Source of the DNA: Trichoplax sp. H2
Lineage: Eukaryota > Placozoa > Uniplacotomia > Trichoplacea
Direction of reading: 5' to 3'
DNA length: 64,000 nucleotides
NCBI GenBank assembly: GCA_003344405.1
Contig: NOWV01000007.1
Span: 434,001-498,000 of the forward strand
This document shows, one piece after another, positions 13,301 to 27,239 of this stretch. The translations under genes were made by a program, and so were the position numbers. Position 1 is the first letter of the stretch. Each line of letters opens with the position of its first letter. The notes beneath the pieces were generated by a model that worked only from the letters and a program-made list of their open reading frames with translations, was not told the origin of the DNA and searched no databases.

Positions 13301-15633
13301 TCATAAGTTATTACGGTAAAGTGTAATAAAAATATGGATAAGATATTTTTACATTGAGTAATTGAGGATTAACTAAATGACTATTGGTTTGTTTGATTAT
13401 CGAACAGATTCGGAGACGAAGGCGTTGAAGGCCTATGTAATGGATTAAAGGGAAATTCGAGCTTGATTAAATTAAGCTTAAATTACTGTGGATTGACTCA
13501 TAAGAGTGGGAAAATTCTATCTAAAGCAATTTCATCCACAGCAATTAGGTAAATACGTATATTTAGTATTCGTAATAACATTTTCCATAAGATTATCATT
13601 AATAAATTCTCTAAAATATTTTAATTCATTTGCGATATTAGAGAGGTTTATCTAGACAGCAATAAGCTAGGACCTGAAGGGGTTCGAAGCTTAATTGAAC
13701 CATTCGTTGAGCAGTCGATTATCGAAGTTATCGAAAGGCGGCAAGAAAAGGAAAAAAAAGAAGCAGAAGCTGCTAAACTAGCTGCAGAAGAAGGGACAAA
13801 GCGTCAGCAACAATTAATTAACGAAATGAAGAACGCAAGTAATACAGATAATCAATTTAAATAAATATTTATATAAATATTTACATCAATGCTGATATAC
13901 TGCAGAATGATCAGTACTCTTATGGATCATATGCTGTACAAGTTATTTGTTATATGCTTTATTTATCGCAACTATAGTAAATAGTAATTGTACTGATATA
14001 TCTCGTGAAAATCTTTTATATCCAGCGCAAAAAATAATTTACAGCAAAGTAATACTAATCGTAACATCGCCACTATTGGGCTGCAAAAGTATCAAATTAA
14101 TAGTGTATCTGCAACTTTATAGTACTGTATGCAGAAAGTTTTTATATAAACTGTTATGAGATATCGTGCTCTTTGGTTGGATTAAACTCTTCAAGTTTTA
14201 TTTTTAGATTTTAGTAATGAATCGTATCTCGAAGACCAAATAATTACAGTACTTCTTTATTTAATCATAGGTAATCCTCGTAAAAGCATAACATCAAGGA
14301 GTGCACTTTTACCGCTGGCGGCGAGAAAAAAGAAGAAGAAAAGGAAGAAAAAAGTAATTCCGGTACCTCCAGGCGTTGGAGCTTGGATTAGCAAATTGCA
14401 CTTTGCAGACAACGGATTAGATCTTAGTCTATACAACGATACCTCTGCCCCTCTTGGAATTATGATGATGCTTAAAAAGTAAATTTATAGAATAGATTAA
14501 TTAATATATGTTAAATCATCTTTCGACTGAGAAAAGCTTAAAATATGTATAAGAAGACCTTATGAATCAAATCAATTAAACAGGAATTCTATCCTTTATT
14601 TTAATAACATTTAGTCCTTACGGTATCATGTAGATCCCCATATAACAAAATCGACAGACCCTAGTCTATCCTGTTATCTTTTACTTCTTAAGTATATCTA
14701 CAAATTCATTCAATAATATTTTTCTTCAATCTACGTTAATCGAAAGCGCCATTTAAGTAATTTAATATCGTAACAATAAGGCAATTTTTCACATTATAAT
14801 GAGTAATATAAGAGATGATTGTAAATTAGGACTCTACTATTCATTTACTAGCTATCTTCAAGAAGTTTATTACTACCGAACCTGTTATACATAGTGTGGT
14901 AAAAGTATACTCATTGCATGCAAAAGTCAACAGTTTTTTAATAATATTTATATAGTTATAATTCAAACTTATTTAATTACGGTAAATTTTTCTATTATTT
15001 ATTTGTACTAAAATTGAATAACAGTACAGTATTCTTAAAAAGGAATGATCAGATAACATTGTTTCCTATCCCCAGCTTAAAATTATATCATTATATAACT
15101 CATGCACGATGAATCTATTATTAGACTATTATATCTTAGAAATTGTTTCGTTGAGAATGGATATTTTTGGTTTACTTAGAAAATTAATAAATAAAGTTTC
15201 ATGCTTCGTAAATATTGATCATTTAAACTTTGATTTTCGATATTGGTCGCTAGTTTCATCGCCAATTCAACCTACCTTACCGAATTAAATTTGGATGGAA
15301 ATTTGATTGGTGATCTAGGCGGTTTGGAAATAAGAGATGGACTAGTTATGCGGAAAACAGGTACTTAAGCTAAAACTTATATTCGCAGTGAAACGTAAAA
15401 TAAATAAACCATCGCAATATACTTATTAAAATAGTGACAATGACTAATTAACGTCAAATTGCGTTCATTTTTCTTGATATATATTCATATGAAATCTTTT
15501 ATTCTTACAATTAGCACGTCTGCCACAATTAAAAATAACGATCGGTGTAAGAATGCAAGCCGAAACATTAACCAAAATTCTCAAGCTTTCAGGACGATTA
15601 AGTAAGAAAAGGAGACGGGTTAAAAAGAAATAG
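10384..15633 (+). CDS. Uncharacterised leucine-rich repeat protein with Lys-rich linker
   Basis: Eight exons: 10384-10581, 11809-11949, 12824-12915, 13408-13548, 13642-13838, 14271-14478, 15254-15360, 15515-15633; phases agree throughout, giving 400 aa. The N-terminus is basic (MISRRKVKKKRIRK). Residues ~90-210 hold ribonuclease-inhibitor-type LRRs (ITTLELEDCDIG, LIKLSLNYCGL, REVYLDSNKLGPEGV). A charged coiled-coil-like stretch (RRQEKEKKEAEAAK) and a lysine run follow, then a last LRR (YLTELNLDGNLIGD) and a basic tail ending KRRRVKKK. Short 3' introns contrast with the 1.2-kb first intron, which is full of degenerate repeats. The exon 5 donor at 13838 is chosen because it preserves frame into exon 6; reading through would stop a few codons later. 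The family is not recognised. The basic ends suggest nuclear or RNA/DNA contact, but this is only inference. Confidence 0.75.
10609..11770. repeat. Degenerate ~205-bp tandem repeats in LRR-gene intron 1
   Basis: An 'acctg(c/t)ta-cttgaataaa' signature recurs at about 10611, 10814, 11025, 11244 and 11650, each followed by similar AT-rich text including 'attcgaata(a/g)ag'. Spacings are 203, 211, 219 and 406 (twice 203), so the array is an old satellite-like one with about six units. Confidence 0.55.
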
Positions 15634-17722
15634 CTTGTGCCATCGTTATTAATGATACTGTTTAAATATTGAACTGTACATACAACATCCGAATATTTGC
15701 ATCTTATATTGGCTTTGCTATGAATTCATTGTGTAATTTATTTTATGTTATTTCACAACTATGTTTTGGATACCCTTTTAAGCTAGCAACATCTCTAGCT
15801 ATTTAACTGCTACCATTTCAATTATAAATAACTGTTATGATACATTAAAGTATATTTTATGATTAGCCAGGTTATAACTTGTTTAAATGAAATAATAGCA
15901 TTTATTTAGGATAATATCAATTCGATATGAAATTATTTTTAATATTAAATTAAGCAATTGAAACAATAATTCTATATGTTTATTTCTGATAATAAAAAAT
16001 ATATTAGACGTATAATTACGTTAATATAGGTCGTATTCGTTTATAATTATATACGGTATGGTATAAATTATTCAATAAACCTTAACCGTATCCATAGATT
16101 TGTTTTGGCATAGTTGTCCTAAGACGTCTGACTGTGTATTGTAATATATCTATAAGAGCATGATATTTACGCACTTCTATAATAGGATTTACAATCGTAT
16201 CCTATCAGTATACCTATTACCTCCTTCTGCTAGTGCTTGATATGTTGTGATACATTACAACACCATTGCAATCAAGCATATATAACTCTTAATTATTGCA
16301 GGTCTAAAATTGATCATAATGCGATGATTATATTTGAGGTACCAAACCAATCCAACTGTTTAGGGCTTTATTATTCTCCAACTAAAAAATTAAAATTTTA
16401 TGCTGTTTAACAGTTACTATGATATCGCAGAGAGTATGCATAATTTTGGTAGAGGCTTAAAATAGTATAGAAATAGTCCGATGATTATTACACTTATGCT
16501 GGTACCATATTTGCGATAATGTAGCAGATTTGTAATTAGTTCGTTTCAAGCCCTTTATTCTTTCTTAAATTAGAAAAACCGAAGCTTCAGAATGTCATGT
16601 ACTGGATTGTAATTCCCATAATTATTACATCCAGAATATCGCACATTTACAATAAGGTTTGAAAATTTTGACTTTACATTAATTTCTAGACGATGCCGAT
16701 AATGATGATCGGAAATTGGCTACCTGTTGATTTTACAGGCTAAAGTTCTAAAAGTCAAAATCTGCTTTAAATAGAAATTTTACTGCATTATTTTGCATCA
16801 TCTCTCTGTCTCCTTTCCCCTGTCTATATACATTATATTATCAGAAATACAAAGAAATAAAGATTGTTTTGGTCATTGTGATAGCATACAATTGCAGTAA
16901 ATCCGGGTGAAAGCTTGAATGATTTTATTTTTCCTCTATGTCTAGTTATTATTCTATATCTTCGAATCAATAATTGAAGGTTTGAGGATATAGCCTATTT
17001 AGTATACGACGTTATTGACAAGAAACGAGCAAGAATTTGCAGGTAAGTTTCGAATATAGAACTATTTTTAATATAACGATTAGTAAGAAGTAGCCATGGC
17101 TACTCATAAAAGGTGTGGATAAAGTAATGACGATTTTGCCTGTAATATTTTAACTTATTGCTAACCTATCCAATAATGATGTTGCCTGGCATATTGTTGA
17201 AATATGGTAGGTAAATAGTTAGTCGATATTAAAATTTTCAACTTTTGTTTATTCTAGTGCCTATAATATTTTTATTTCCTCAAACGGCTATTTTAGGCGT
17301 ACAAAATTCTATGCCTACTACCAAACCAAGGTGTCGAGTGATACTTCATTACGAGGAGTATAGTCAGCAAGTTTTAGTGATCTGTTACTATAGTTACTAT
17401 AGGTATAGCTTGATAGAGATTGCGTAGGCCTATATAAATTAGATCATCCTACAGTGTAAAAGTAGTCAGTAAGTTACGTCTTACTGGTTTAGTAACTGTT
17501 AGTACAATAAATTATATTTTTTCTGCGTACCTTTACAAGTTAGACTACAATATAACTTTTAACTGAAATAATGTGGATGAGATTGTTTTCGATAGAGATA
17601 GTATAATTTTCAGCAGTTACAAAATTCATTTTCAGTCCTCTCTTGATTGCATATAAAAATTTTTAGATATCCTCCGATAAACATCTATATACTACTATAG
17701 ATAACAGAGGTGTATTTCCATT
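15634..17722. other. Intergenic region, no gene recognised
   Basis: About 2.1 kb between two plus-strand genes. It should hold the 3' UTR of the LRR gene and the RYK promoter. ORF 17245-17427 lacks any domain or convincing splice sites. Nothing else stands out. Confidence 0.55.
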
Positions 17723-20700
17723 ATGGCAATTTACAAGATTATTTTCCTACAATGGCTTCTATTTATTAGCGTTCATTCCTTGGATGTCTATTTATCGGCT
17801 AATACGACGCATCACTTATATGGTAATGGTTAAATCTGAATAGTAATAGATTACTCAGGAACGATGTTTTATGAGGTTGACATATTCTCTAGCAGTGATT
17901 TGGATCCGTGTACAACATAAAAAGTTAATTTGTTTAATATTTTTAAGTGAATTATACTAGTGCTATTTAGGCGTTGATATAAACTATTTATTAGGTGATA
18001 TTTATTCCTGTAGCTTATGCTTATGATATAAGGATATCCTTTAATATAACTACACATAGGTGTCAATATTGTAACTGAATAGTAATTGTAGCGTAAAGTA
18101 AAGGAACGGGGTCAGGATAGATTCCTCTTCTTGTGCGTCATCAATTAGTCCAATTTTAAATACATTAAATACGCTTACGCTGATTATAGTTATAAAATAT
18201 TTATCACGCTAAGGCCATTGTAGCGGTCTTCATTATCATTGCATAAAATTATTTTTATTAACTCTGTGTAGGGGTTTCTTCCTATCTTTTCTATATTAAA
18301 GACGACCAGCGGCAGCAGCAAGCAATCAATTTCATTTCTTCCGTCCCTCATCAAATCGATCGATTATCATTTCGTTATCATGATCCTGAAAAGGTTAGAA
18401 TTTAAGTTGTTTACGTGATCTATCACTTACAAGCTTGGCAATCGTTTAAAAATCGAATTACAGAGACATCAATTGGTGCTTGAATCTCTCACAACCATAT
18501 ATATAGTATATTAAAATAGAGTTTTATAGACAATAATTGTATAATTAGAACAAAAATAAATATCGATTCTAACCGCGATTACTTTCCAATAGAGAATCGC
18601 TTCAATCAGTTACAGGTAACTCTGGCCTCTCTTCAATTACGCTCATCTATTCTTTTATTATTTTTTGCAGAATATCTCAAATCGTATTGAAACGCAAAGT
18701 AACGACAGTAGTTTGGTAACAATTTCAGCTGGCGATAGTAATTCCATAGTATGCCATTTCGATAATACTTGCGGTAAGTCGTAAACAATTTTGATTTTAT
18801 TTTATTTCATGATTGTATTTGGGATGCGCCATAGTTGTGTCAATTTTTGTTTTGTAGCAACTGCTTGAGAAGTATCATTTCGGATAAATTGAGTAATTAA
18901 TATCACGAATGTAGCGCGAAAGATTTAATTAGGTGCTAAAGCCATGTAATTCGATTGATTAGTGAGGAGAAGGAAAATACTACAATTCAATACATCTCTA
19001 TGTGTTGATAAATTAAAATAGAAGAAAGATAATGTTTGATCGATACTCGTAGATATATAAACTCGTTTACTGCTAAAATAAGACATCTGCAAGCATTAAT
19101 AGCTCATCTAACGTTATCTGCATTTATTTATTAATTAATTCAATTTATACATATTACATGTTCTCTATCATAGATTTAACGGTGGTCATCAGCTGTTCGA
19201 AAAAAATCAGTGGTAAAGCTGTTATTTCCATTGATATTAAGTTTAATAGCTACACTACGTTGGCCATACAAAACCTCCATTTGACCTTTCTTAAACATTG
19301 TCAAGAGCAAGGTTTGCAAATAATGAACGTTATTTTCTTTCTACATATCTTCGCAAAGATGTATTATAACTATTAGTATCATTTCTTAAAAATATTAAAA
19401 TATTTACGATGTCGGGTATCTATTTTATATATATATACTGTATCGCATCGCGCTGGATATTTGGAATACTCGCAATCTTTATTAAATGGTATACATAAAA
19501 CAGATCAAAAGAGTCCAATTAGCACTGATGGTAAGCAATTGATGTTATAAATGTAAATGTTGAATTAATAAGTAGCGAAATATTTCTATTCGGCTAATTT
19601 TTTTGTGTATTCTTGAAAAATTGGCAAATTGCATAATTTTACTCAAATTAATATGTAATCTTTCTCTATTTTCGACTTGTCTTTTTTCAGTAACATCAAC
19701 ACTATTATTAATCAAGTCTATCTGTTTTACTTTATTAACTTAGGAGATACAATTACTATCTCGTATCTGGGACTTAATATCATTACTGCAGCGGTTGTTA
19801 CCTTTTTTATCGCTTTACTCTCAATATCAATAACGATCAACGTCCAGAGTGCTATCCGTGATCATAGTTATAGCCATTACTCTAGGTTAGTGATATGCTA
19901 GTGGTAAATAAATAAATTAGATAAAAATTGTATATGATTCCTGTTACTATTATCCTACTTACGCATGTATATTTTGGCCATAGACATGAACAAAGAAATG
20001 GTGAGGTAGATCTTCCAAAAGAAGCTTTCATTAAGCGCAAACAATTCGATATAAAAAGTGTCTTGATGACTGGTAACTACGAATATCCTTGAATTAAGTT
20101 AATCTAATGATATTAGTGATATAAATGAATAATGTTATTAAAAAATATTTACAATTATGTCATTGAATTACTAGGAAAATTTAGCGGAGTTTATAACGGC
20201 ATTCTAAAAACGGATACATGTGAAACAAAACCGATTTTTATAAAAGCTTTGGAAATAACGAAAAGTTAGACCATATCTTTCTATAGCCGTAACATTAATA
20301 TTTCGTAGCTATATGGAAATCTATACCGACATTATTAATTAAATAGAGTGTAGCTATGATTTTACAACAAAATTTCGCTATAATATGCGTATGTTAATAT
20401 AGATACTAATGCCAGCCCTGAGCGAAAGCATGAAAAGAAGTTTTTAGAAGAAGGAGCTAAAACTTACGGGCTGAAAGATAGTAATATTCTGGCGATATTA
20501 GGAATTTGCGTTGATGATAAACATCATAAGTATTGTCTATATGATGGTAAAAATCTTCGTAATTTGAAAAGCTACTTGCGTGGTAGGACTAAGGTGAGCG
20601 TAGTTATCAGTATGCCACCAATCTTCTCCTGAATAAATGCTATAAGTAGAGTGCCTCATACTACTAACTGTTGCGAAATTGGTAAAATTAATTAAATTTA

Positions 20701-21949
20701 TCATGATCACATCCATACTTGATAGAAGAAAATTTTAATTTTACTAATGTTTTAGTAATTTTATATACGTTTACTAGGCTGTAACTACACTTAAATTATT
20801 GGAAATGGCAGAACAAATCGCGCAAGGTATACGACATTTGGCTATTCGTGGCATTATTCATAAAGACGTGGCAGTCCGAAATTGCTGGTAGGTAGAAAAG
20901 ATTATTTCTGTAACTAAGACTAATATTTTCTTGAGCTTATTACAAGGAAATTCATACGTCATGACCCTTTTACAACAAACTGCAATATAAATCTATTTCA
21001 TATATACTTTATTAGGCTGGTCTCAACAACCAATTGTAAAGTAAAACTTGGTGACAAAGCATTAGCAGATTGTTTATTTAGTGATGATTATGTCAGTGTT
21101 AGCCAAGATAGAATACTTCCTATAAGATGGATGTCTGTGGAATCGTTGACATCGTATAAATTTGACAAGAATAGCGACATGGTAGTTTGATAGATAGTGT
21201 TGATCTTGTAAAAATACCAATCGCTAAGTAGAGACTTAAGATTAAAGCAATTCTTACTTTTATAGTGGTCATTTGGTGTTGTAATGTGGGAATTGATGAC
21301 GTTATGCCAAACAACTCCGTATAAGTCTGTTGAAGATAACGATTTATGCACTCATTTAAGAAGTGGATATCGTCTAGAGCGGCCACCGAATTGTCCTGAA
21401 GAGCTGTAAGTACTGTAGATTTGTAAATTATCTTGCTAGAGTCGCAGTGCTATAATATTTCATATCTAGAATACTCCTGCAAGATGTCATTTCACTTGTT
21501 GCAGATATATAGTTAAATCTAAACGTGATGATGCCTATAATAAAATAGAAATTAGATGTAATTTATGAATAATAAAAGGGGATATACTGTGTGGGATAAT
21601 CGCCCGTTATATAATCATGTATAAATCAGCTACAAAAGTGTGTTCATTATATTGTCACTAATCGGTTAGAATGATGGTAGCGTAAAGTAAAATACCTAGG
21701 AAGAGTTATATAGCATTTTATAACGTTCCTTTTGTTAATATCAGGCACTGACCATCAAGTAACAGTAGCATGGAATCGTTGTATTTATATTAGTGTTAAT
21801 TCCTTACTAATATCGGGTAATCCACATTTTATATTAGATATAGCATCATGCTTCGTTGTTGGACTACACCGGCAAAGAGAAGGCCTTCCCTGAGCGCAAT
21901 TATTGAAGGGATTGAAAAATTGGGTCGACTATTAAAACAATATATTTAA
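17723..21949 (+). CDS. RYK: RYK-type receptor tyrosine pseudokinase (Wnt co-receptor family)
   Basis: Fourteen exons: 17723-17822, 18272-18393, 18520-18615, 18671-18773, 19174-19311, 19504-19530, 19744-19885, 19984-20072, 20175-20264, 20403-20593, 20778-20887, 21016-21181, 21266-21405, 21838-21949; 541 aa (human RYK ~607). A signal peptide (MAIYKIIFLQWLLFISVHS) precedes a WIF-like ectodomain with a cysteine pair (SIVCHF, VVISCSKK). A membrane span lies at ~202-228, then an inactive-looking kinase domain: glycine loop GKFSG (273-277), IFIKAL lysine 296, HKDVAVRN (394-401) in place of HRD, and DKA (416-418) in place of DFG. The RYK-like segment PIRWMSVESL and the typical WSFGVVMWELMTL follow. 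In known animals RYK binds Wnt through the WIF domain; that function is inferred here. A possible polyadenylation signal AATAAA lies at 22104-22109. The ectodomain exons 3-4 are the least certain. Confidence 0.9.
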
Positions 21950-23187
21950 GATTTGATGAAAATTTGGGCGTACTTGTGCTGTATTTATGTATTGTGATGC
22001 GTGCTAATTTTTGGATAATTTTGATAGACTTCAATTCGAGCTAGCACGAGTATTTCCATGAAGTAAGCTAATGTATTATACGCTTTTTGTATGCACTTAA
22101 TATAATAAATTCCATTAAATCTCATAGTAGGCGATCGTTTATACTTTATGTCGATAGATTATGAGCTACAGCAATTAGTAATAGAATAGTTAATAACTCT
22201 TACACACACTATCCTCAACCAATACAGTAGATTGATTTCTCCACTTAAATCTGTATTGGGTGATCATTTACTGTTACTTTCATCGCATCAAAATACGGGC
22301 AGTTGTTATTAGAATCGTTGAAGTTTCCTATCTCTGCTGTGCAATAATAATACACAATAATTTTTTAAGATCTAACAGTAGTGGTCAGGTGTACATGACA
22401 GTCATCAAACAAAAATGTTGGCGAAAGCCGTTCATGGATCTTTTAAATTAAGTCATTCACTAACAAGATAGCTTAATAGGATTTTTACTTCAATCAAAGA
22501 TTGTATAACTTTGTTCAGACAGTAAATTTGATTGTAATGGATAAAACAATTTAAGAGTAATAGAAAAACGATACATCGCTAATATTCAAGAAAGTCTGTA
22601 ACAAGTATAGTATAATTGATATCAACTCATATTTGAAGCCTGAAATACAGTAGCTTGTTCAAACTATGAGCGTAGTAATGTAAAATAATAACAAAAAGTT
22701 TACGTTTTGCGGTTGAATTATACGTAAACAGGAGACTAACGATATATACAGTTGCACCTTGGCGTGAAACATTATTAAATCACTTACATATATTTTTGTT
22801 GCAGAAATAAAAGTATACGTATGTATTTATATATATAGTACAAAACGATAACTGACAGTACCTAAGTTAATGATATTACTCTACGAAGAATTCTTGCTAA
22901 TGCATTAACAAGTATAAGTGGCATAAACGATCAGAACTCAGATTATTATCAGTATCTACTTTCTATAGAAATAGATAATAGCTCTATTTGCACTAATAAA
23001 ATCGGCGCGATGTGAAAATAGATATTTAGAATATGCCCATTAGAGAAATTATAATCTTTCCATGATTGCTATGCTATAATTAATAAGGACTGAATTGAGA
23101 TCGATATCAGGTACCAAGTATATTTATGTCACCAAAGGTATAATAACTATTAGTTAGAATATGTGATGACCAATTTCGTAATCAATT
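21950..23187. other. Convergent intergenic region between RYK and POLD3
   Basis: 1.24 kb between two converging 3' ends. It contains a possible RYK polyadenylation signal (22104-22109). ORF 22260-22451 has no recognisable features and is treated as chance. Confidence 0.55.
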
Positions 23188-26100
23188 TTACATTTTCTTA
23201 AAGAAGCTCGTCAAGGATGACTGCTTACTTGATTTGTTAGATTTCTTGGTGGTTTGACGAGCAGCAGGGAGTGGTTTGACAGTGTTTGTTTCTTTTCGTT
23301 CAGTTGTTTTACTTTCTGGCTCATCATCTGATTCTGATTGGCTTTCCCATACTTTTTCAGTGACTGAAATCGAATTGTGGTACATAAAAGATAAAAAAAT
23401 TAGGTATAGATCCTTAAAAGCTTATTGCTCACGAATATCGTTACAATGCATGCTTATTACCCATGAATCCATCCGCACTCATGTAAACCTTGGATGCAAG
23501 CACTTTTCTCCTCTTTCTTCTCGGTTTCGCAACTTCCGTAGATTCTGATGAGCGTAGACTAGAATCTATATCCAATATATACCAATATCATAAACGTGCT
23601 ATTAATATACTACAGATCACTTAAAAAATGTAGATCTATAAAATGATTTACCGTCTTCCTGATCTTTATCTGAGTTGACTTTCTTTTCTTCTTCCTAAAA
23701 ACAGTTTTAATTTAGCACAAATTTAGTAGTAACAGCTATCAGGAATTAGAATTTTGATCGCATTAAAAACTTTACCTCTTGAAGTGCATCAGCCTCTTCC
23801 ACTGTCAATTTTCTGAAATATTCATGGTACGGTTAATTGGATAGTGAATTGTAATGTTGCAGGAATGTATAAGAATTTATAGTTACCTTTTTTGAGGTGA
23901 TTCTTGAGATTGCTTTAAAGGGGACTTTTGGGGCGACTTTTGAGGTGAACGTTGACGGGATGCTACAGGGTGTTTAATCTTAAGTTGCTGTTTTTCGTCA
24001 CGGCCTTTAGACTTTTTACTCTCGTGCTTTTTATTTCTTTCCTTGATCTCCGATTCAATCTCTGAATTACTTGCAGGGTGTTCAGTTTTTGTTATTACAT
24101 CATCAAGTTTCTTACTCCCCTTTTTAACTACTTTTTCATCAGCTTTTTCTTTGGGGACTCCTTTCAATTAAGAATAATTTGTTGATTACCGTAGCAAAAA
24201 TATTTTTAAATTATATTTTCATATTAGCATCCTTTTACCTGGAAGACTATCTACATTCGGCTTATTATCATCATTAATTTCTTTCTTGACGCTTTTCTGG
24301 GATACAGATAGAAAAACATAAGTGATGCGTGAATACCAAACAATAGCGTAATAAACATAAAATGGAATAATTTCTTACAATCAGTGACCTACATTTTCTG
24401 TGTTAGCTTTAGCTGCATCAGACCAAAAGCCCGCTAAAGTTTTCTTATCGCTACCAGTTTTATGACTTGACTTCTAAATTTTTAGAAATATGATCAATAC
24501 CTTTTACCTACATTTTCAGAAGGTAGTGCCACATTACCACCATTTAAAAATACGTTTATTTCTGAATAGTTAAATTTTTACACAGGGTATGTAGTAGTTA
24601 TATATGTTTAGAAAAAATTTGCTTACATTGTTGCTCAAAGAGGTTTGACTAGGCTTTTTAGGAGAAACTGATTAAAATTAAGAAAAATTTGTATACCTTG
24701 GTCAATTAACAAGTGCTAAGAAACGTTTTGTTATATTATTTTACGTTCCTTTATAAGCGCTAATAATACGTGCTTAAAGGAGCAATACTTGAATTAATAC
24801 GTCAAGGGGAGAAAATACAGTATCAGAACGCATACCAGTTGTTGTTCTATCAGTGGAGACGACAGATGGTTTCTTGTCAATTTTACGAAATTTTACTTGT
24901 TCACATATAATATTGGAATTGCTATAAGATAGAGAGAATATGTATCGTTTTTAGAGTATAAATCCTTTAATTTAATAAACCACAATACCGTAATTACAAG
25001 GTGAATCTATGATTTATATACAGTATTTCAATGATGAGGTATAGTCATATAGTCAATATTACAGACCACATTAAAATATCGTTGCTACTGTCTTTAAATG
25101 CTTCATAGTCAGCTAGGTATAAGGTTTCAATATCCTGAAATTGTAAAATTGGAATATGAGAGATTCTTTAACAGAAATATATATCCAATTTTTACATTAC
25201 AGTATTAAAGTTACAATGTTTATTTTAATAAGAAATTTTAAGTTGACGATTACTTTTAAAACGGAATTTTGAACACTGTAAATCTCAGTTGAATTTATGG
25301 AAGCGAAAGAACCTTTACACTCTATAAATTAGAATCAAAATAAATGCAATATTAAATATCCCGTTTATAGCCAACTTAGAATATCAAGATTAACCGAGAA
25401 AACTGATCAAATAGACGTTCTATGGCTGGCACTACCAGTGATATACCGTGTGACAGCTAGTACTGTGTATTAGCTATAATAATATAGGGTAATAGTACTA
25501 TACAATGATGGCATTTTAACTTACCTTCTAATTTATTTTCAGTTACTAAAATAACTTTATAGCCCTAAGATTAAAATGATAAATAACTTTTAGGTCATGG
25601 TGCGGAGTGCAGTAAGTATGATATTGAGTTTTCTTGCTTAATAACTTATTACGAACTACATTAGCAATGCTAACGAACAGTGTCATAGTTTTAATGGAAA
25701 CATGGAAGTAAATCTTTACACAAGTAAACACTAATGGAAATGGATTATTTCGGTTTATCTTTTCATCCTTTTTATCAATAGAGGTTCTTACGTTTAATCA
25801 ATTATAATTAATAAATGATTGATTGTATGAGAAGGCTAATACTAACTTTATTATCTTTTAATTCTCCAGTAATAAAATAAATGACATGGATATGATTATC
25901 TTGGGATGATCTTTCCTTTTCAACATATTGACGTAAAATCCTACAAGTAAATATTAATTGTATATTGAACGTCATCCTTTTAGTTTATACGTTATATTTT
26001 AAGGTATAGCTTAAAATTTTATAAACACGAGGTATTTTTATGTCATTTCCTGGTTCATAAAGTTTATTAGAATGGCATATAATAGAGGAAATAATGTTGA

Positions 26101-26927
26101 TATCACATTTATGAGCTCTTCACAGTATGAGTATTAAAAGGTGAATATGTTGAAAATCGGGCAGATTTGATAGTAACTGATTACTTACCGCTTAAGGAAT
26201 TCGACACTACGTGTTTTAAATTATTGTAAATTATGATTTACTATCCAATAGATTCTCAGGGATAAGAGAAGATGTGGAAAATTGTGTATGTAACTGTAAG
26301 TAGTAACAGATTGCTTGTTGCCTAAAGTTTCATGCCAAGTATTTTCGATGCTAATCTAAGTTACAACACGATATGCTATTCATGATGAAGGTCATAAAGT
26401 AATCAATGTGGCTGTAGAAAATGACGTTAGAAATTGTGTAGATTAGTTCTCTAAGCTATCGTAAGTATGATACGATATACTATAGAGTATTAGAGATACA
26501 GAATATTCAATCTGGTTGTAGAAAATGTACCAAGACATTGATTGAATATTCCAATAACTGGACAGAAAAAGATACATAGTATAGATTGTTATTCATTATT
26601 GGTAAGAAGATACAGTCGTGTCCATGCCAACTGTCATCTCAACTTACTCTTTGGCTTTACGACAATCTAGCGACAATTGCTGACTTAACCATTTATACGT
26701 CACCTAATATTGAACAAATTAAAGCAATTCATGAATAAATGGAATGGAATGTGGAATATTTTAGCAATATTATGGATATGTATGTCATTGTAGCTATGCA
26801 ATGGAATAAAATTAATGACAAACAATAATGAACAAGAAGGAAAGTCAATTCTAGCTGGAATTACAATTCGTCCTTCATCTTTAACAAATTGATCGATGTT
26901 ATCGAGTAAAGCTGGATCAACACCCAT
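23188..26927 (-). CDS. POLD3: DNA polymerase delta subunit 3 (p66/Pol32 family)
   Basis: Fifteen exons, 5' to 3': 26865-26927, 26648-26703, 25847-25940, 25525-25564, 25254-25321, 25067-25134, 24836-24921, 24627-24667, 24393-24473, 24239-24296, 23887-24160, 23776-23812, 23652-23694, 23461-23544, 23188-23363; 422 aa (human 466). The conserved N-terminal domain that binds the polymerase B-subunit reads LLDNIDQFVKDEGRIV, VTYKWLSQQLSL, AKEILRQYVEKER, HVIYFITGELKDN, then EIYSVQNSVLK and DIETLYLADYEAF. A long lysine/serine-rich disordered middle follows. The C-terminus carries MVTEKVWESQ and a canonical PCNA-interacting PIP box QSSLTSFF (412-419) three residues from the end. The subunit tethers polymerase delta to PCNA for lagging-strand synthesis and repair. 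The ATG at 26927 starts the family-like N-terminus. Intron 6 uses a weak donor (GTCTGT). Divergent from MCM7. Confidence 0.92.
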
Positions 26928-27239
26928 GGTATTCAACTGTCTTATGAATTGAGAATTTCTCCCTCAAGCTGTTGATCTCTCTACTTGATATCTGTAGTGA
27001 TTTCGATGATAGAAAGGGCAAAATGACCAGATTAAACTTGGAGAAAATGAGCTGCAATTGCTGCAGATTGATTGGAAGTGATCAACTTTTCGACGTACTA
27101 TATCTTCATACTGTACTGGAGCAGTAGAATACCTGGTGAAGAATTTTTATGGCCGTGTAGTACTGTATCAGAGTGGTCCCTGACCTTTGTATACAATGTT
27201 ACACACGGTGATTTCGCGGGCTAATTTTGAGGTAGCTTT

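Noticed and set aside
18421-18510. YKLGNRLKIELQ-like stretch that looked like the missing RYK WIF segment
   Set aside because: No acceptor allows a realistic intron before it. Exon 18520-18615 fills the same place with correct splice sites and phase.
24500-24560. Possible extra POLD3 exon containing LPSENVG
   Set aside because: No acceptor gives an open frame, and the flanking exons already join in phase 0 without it.
26700-26936. Start of POLD3 at 26936
   Set aside because: The codon there is TTG. The first in-frame ATG is at 26927 and directly precedes the conserved N-terminus.
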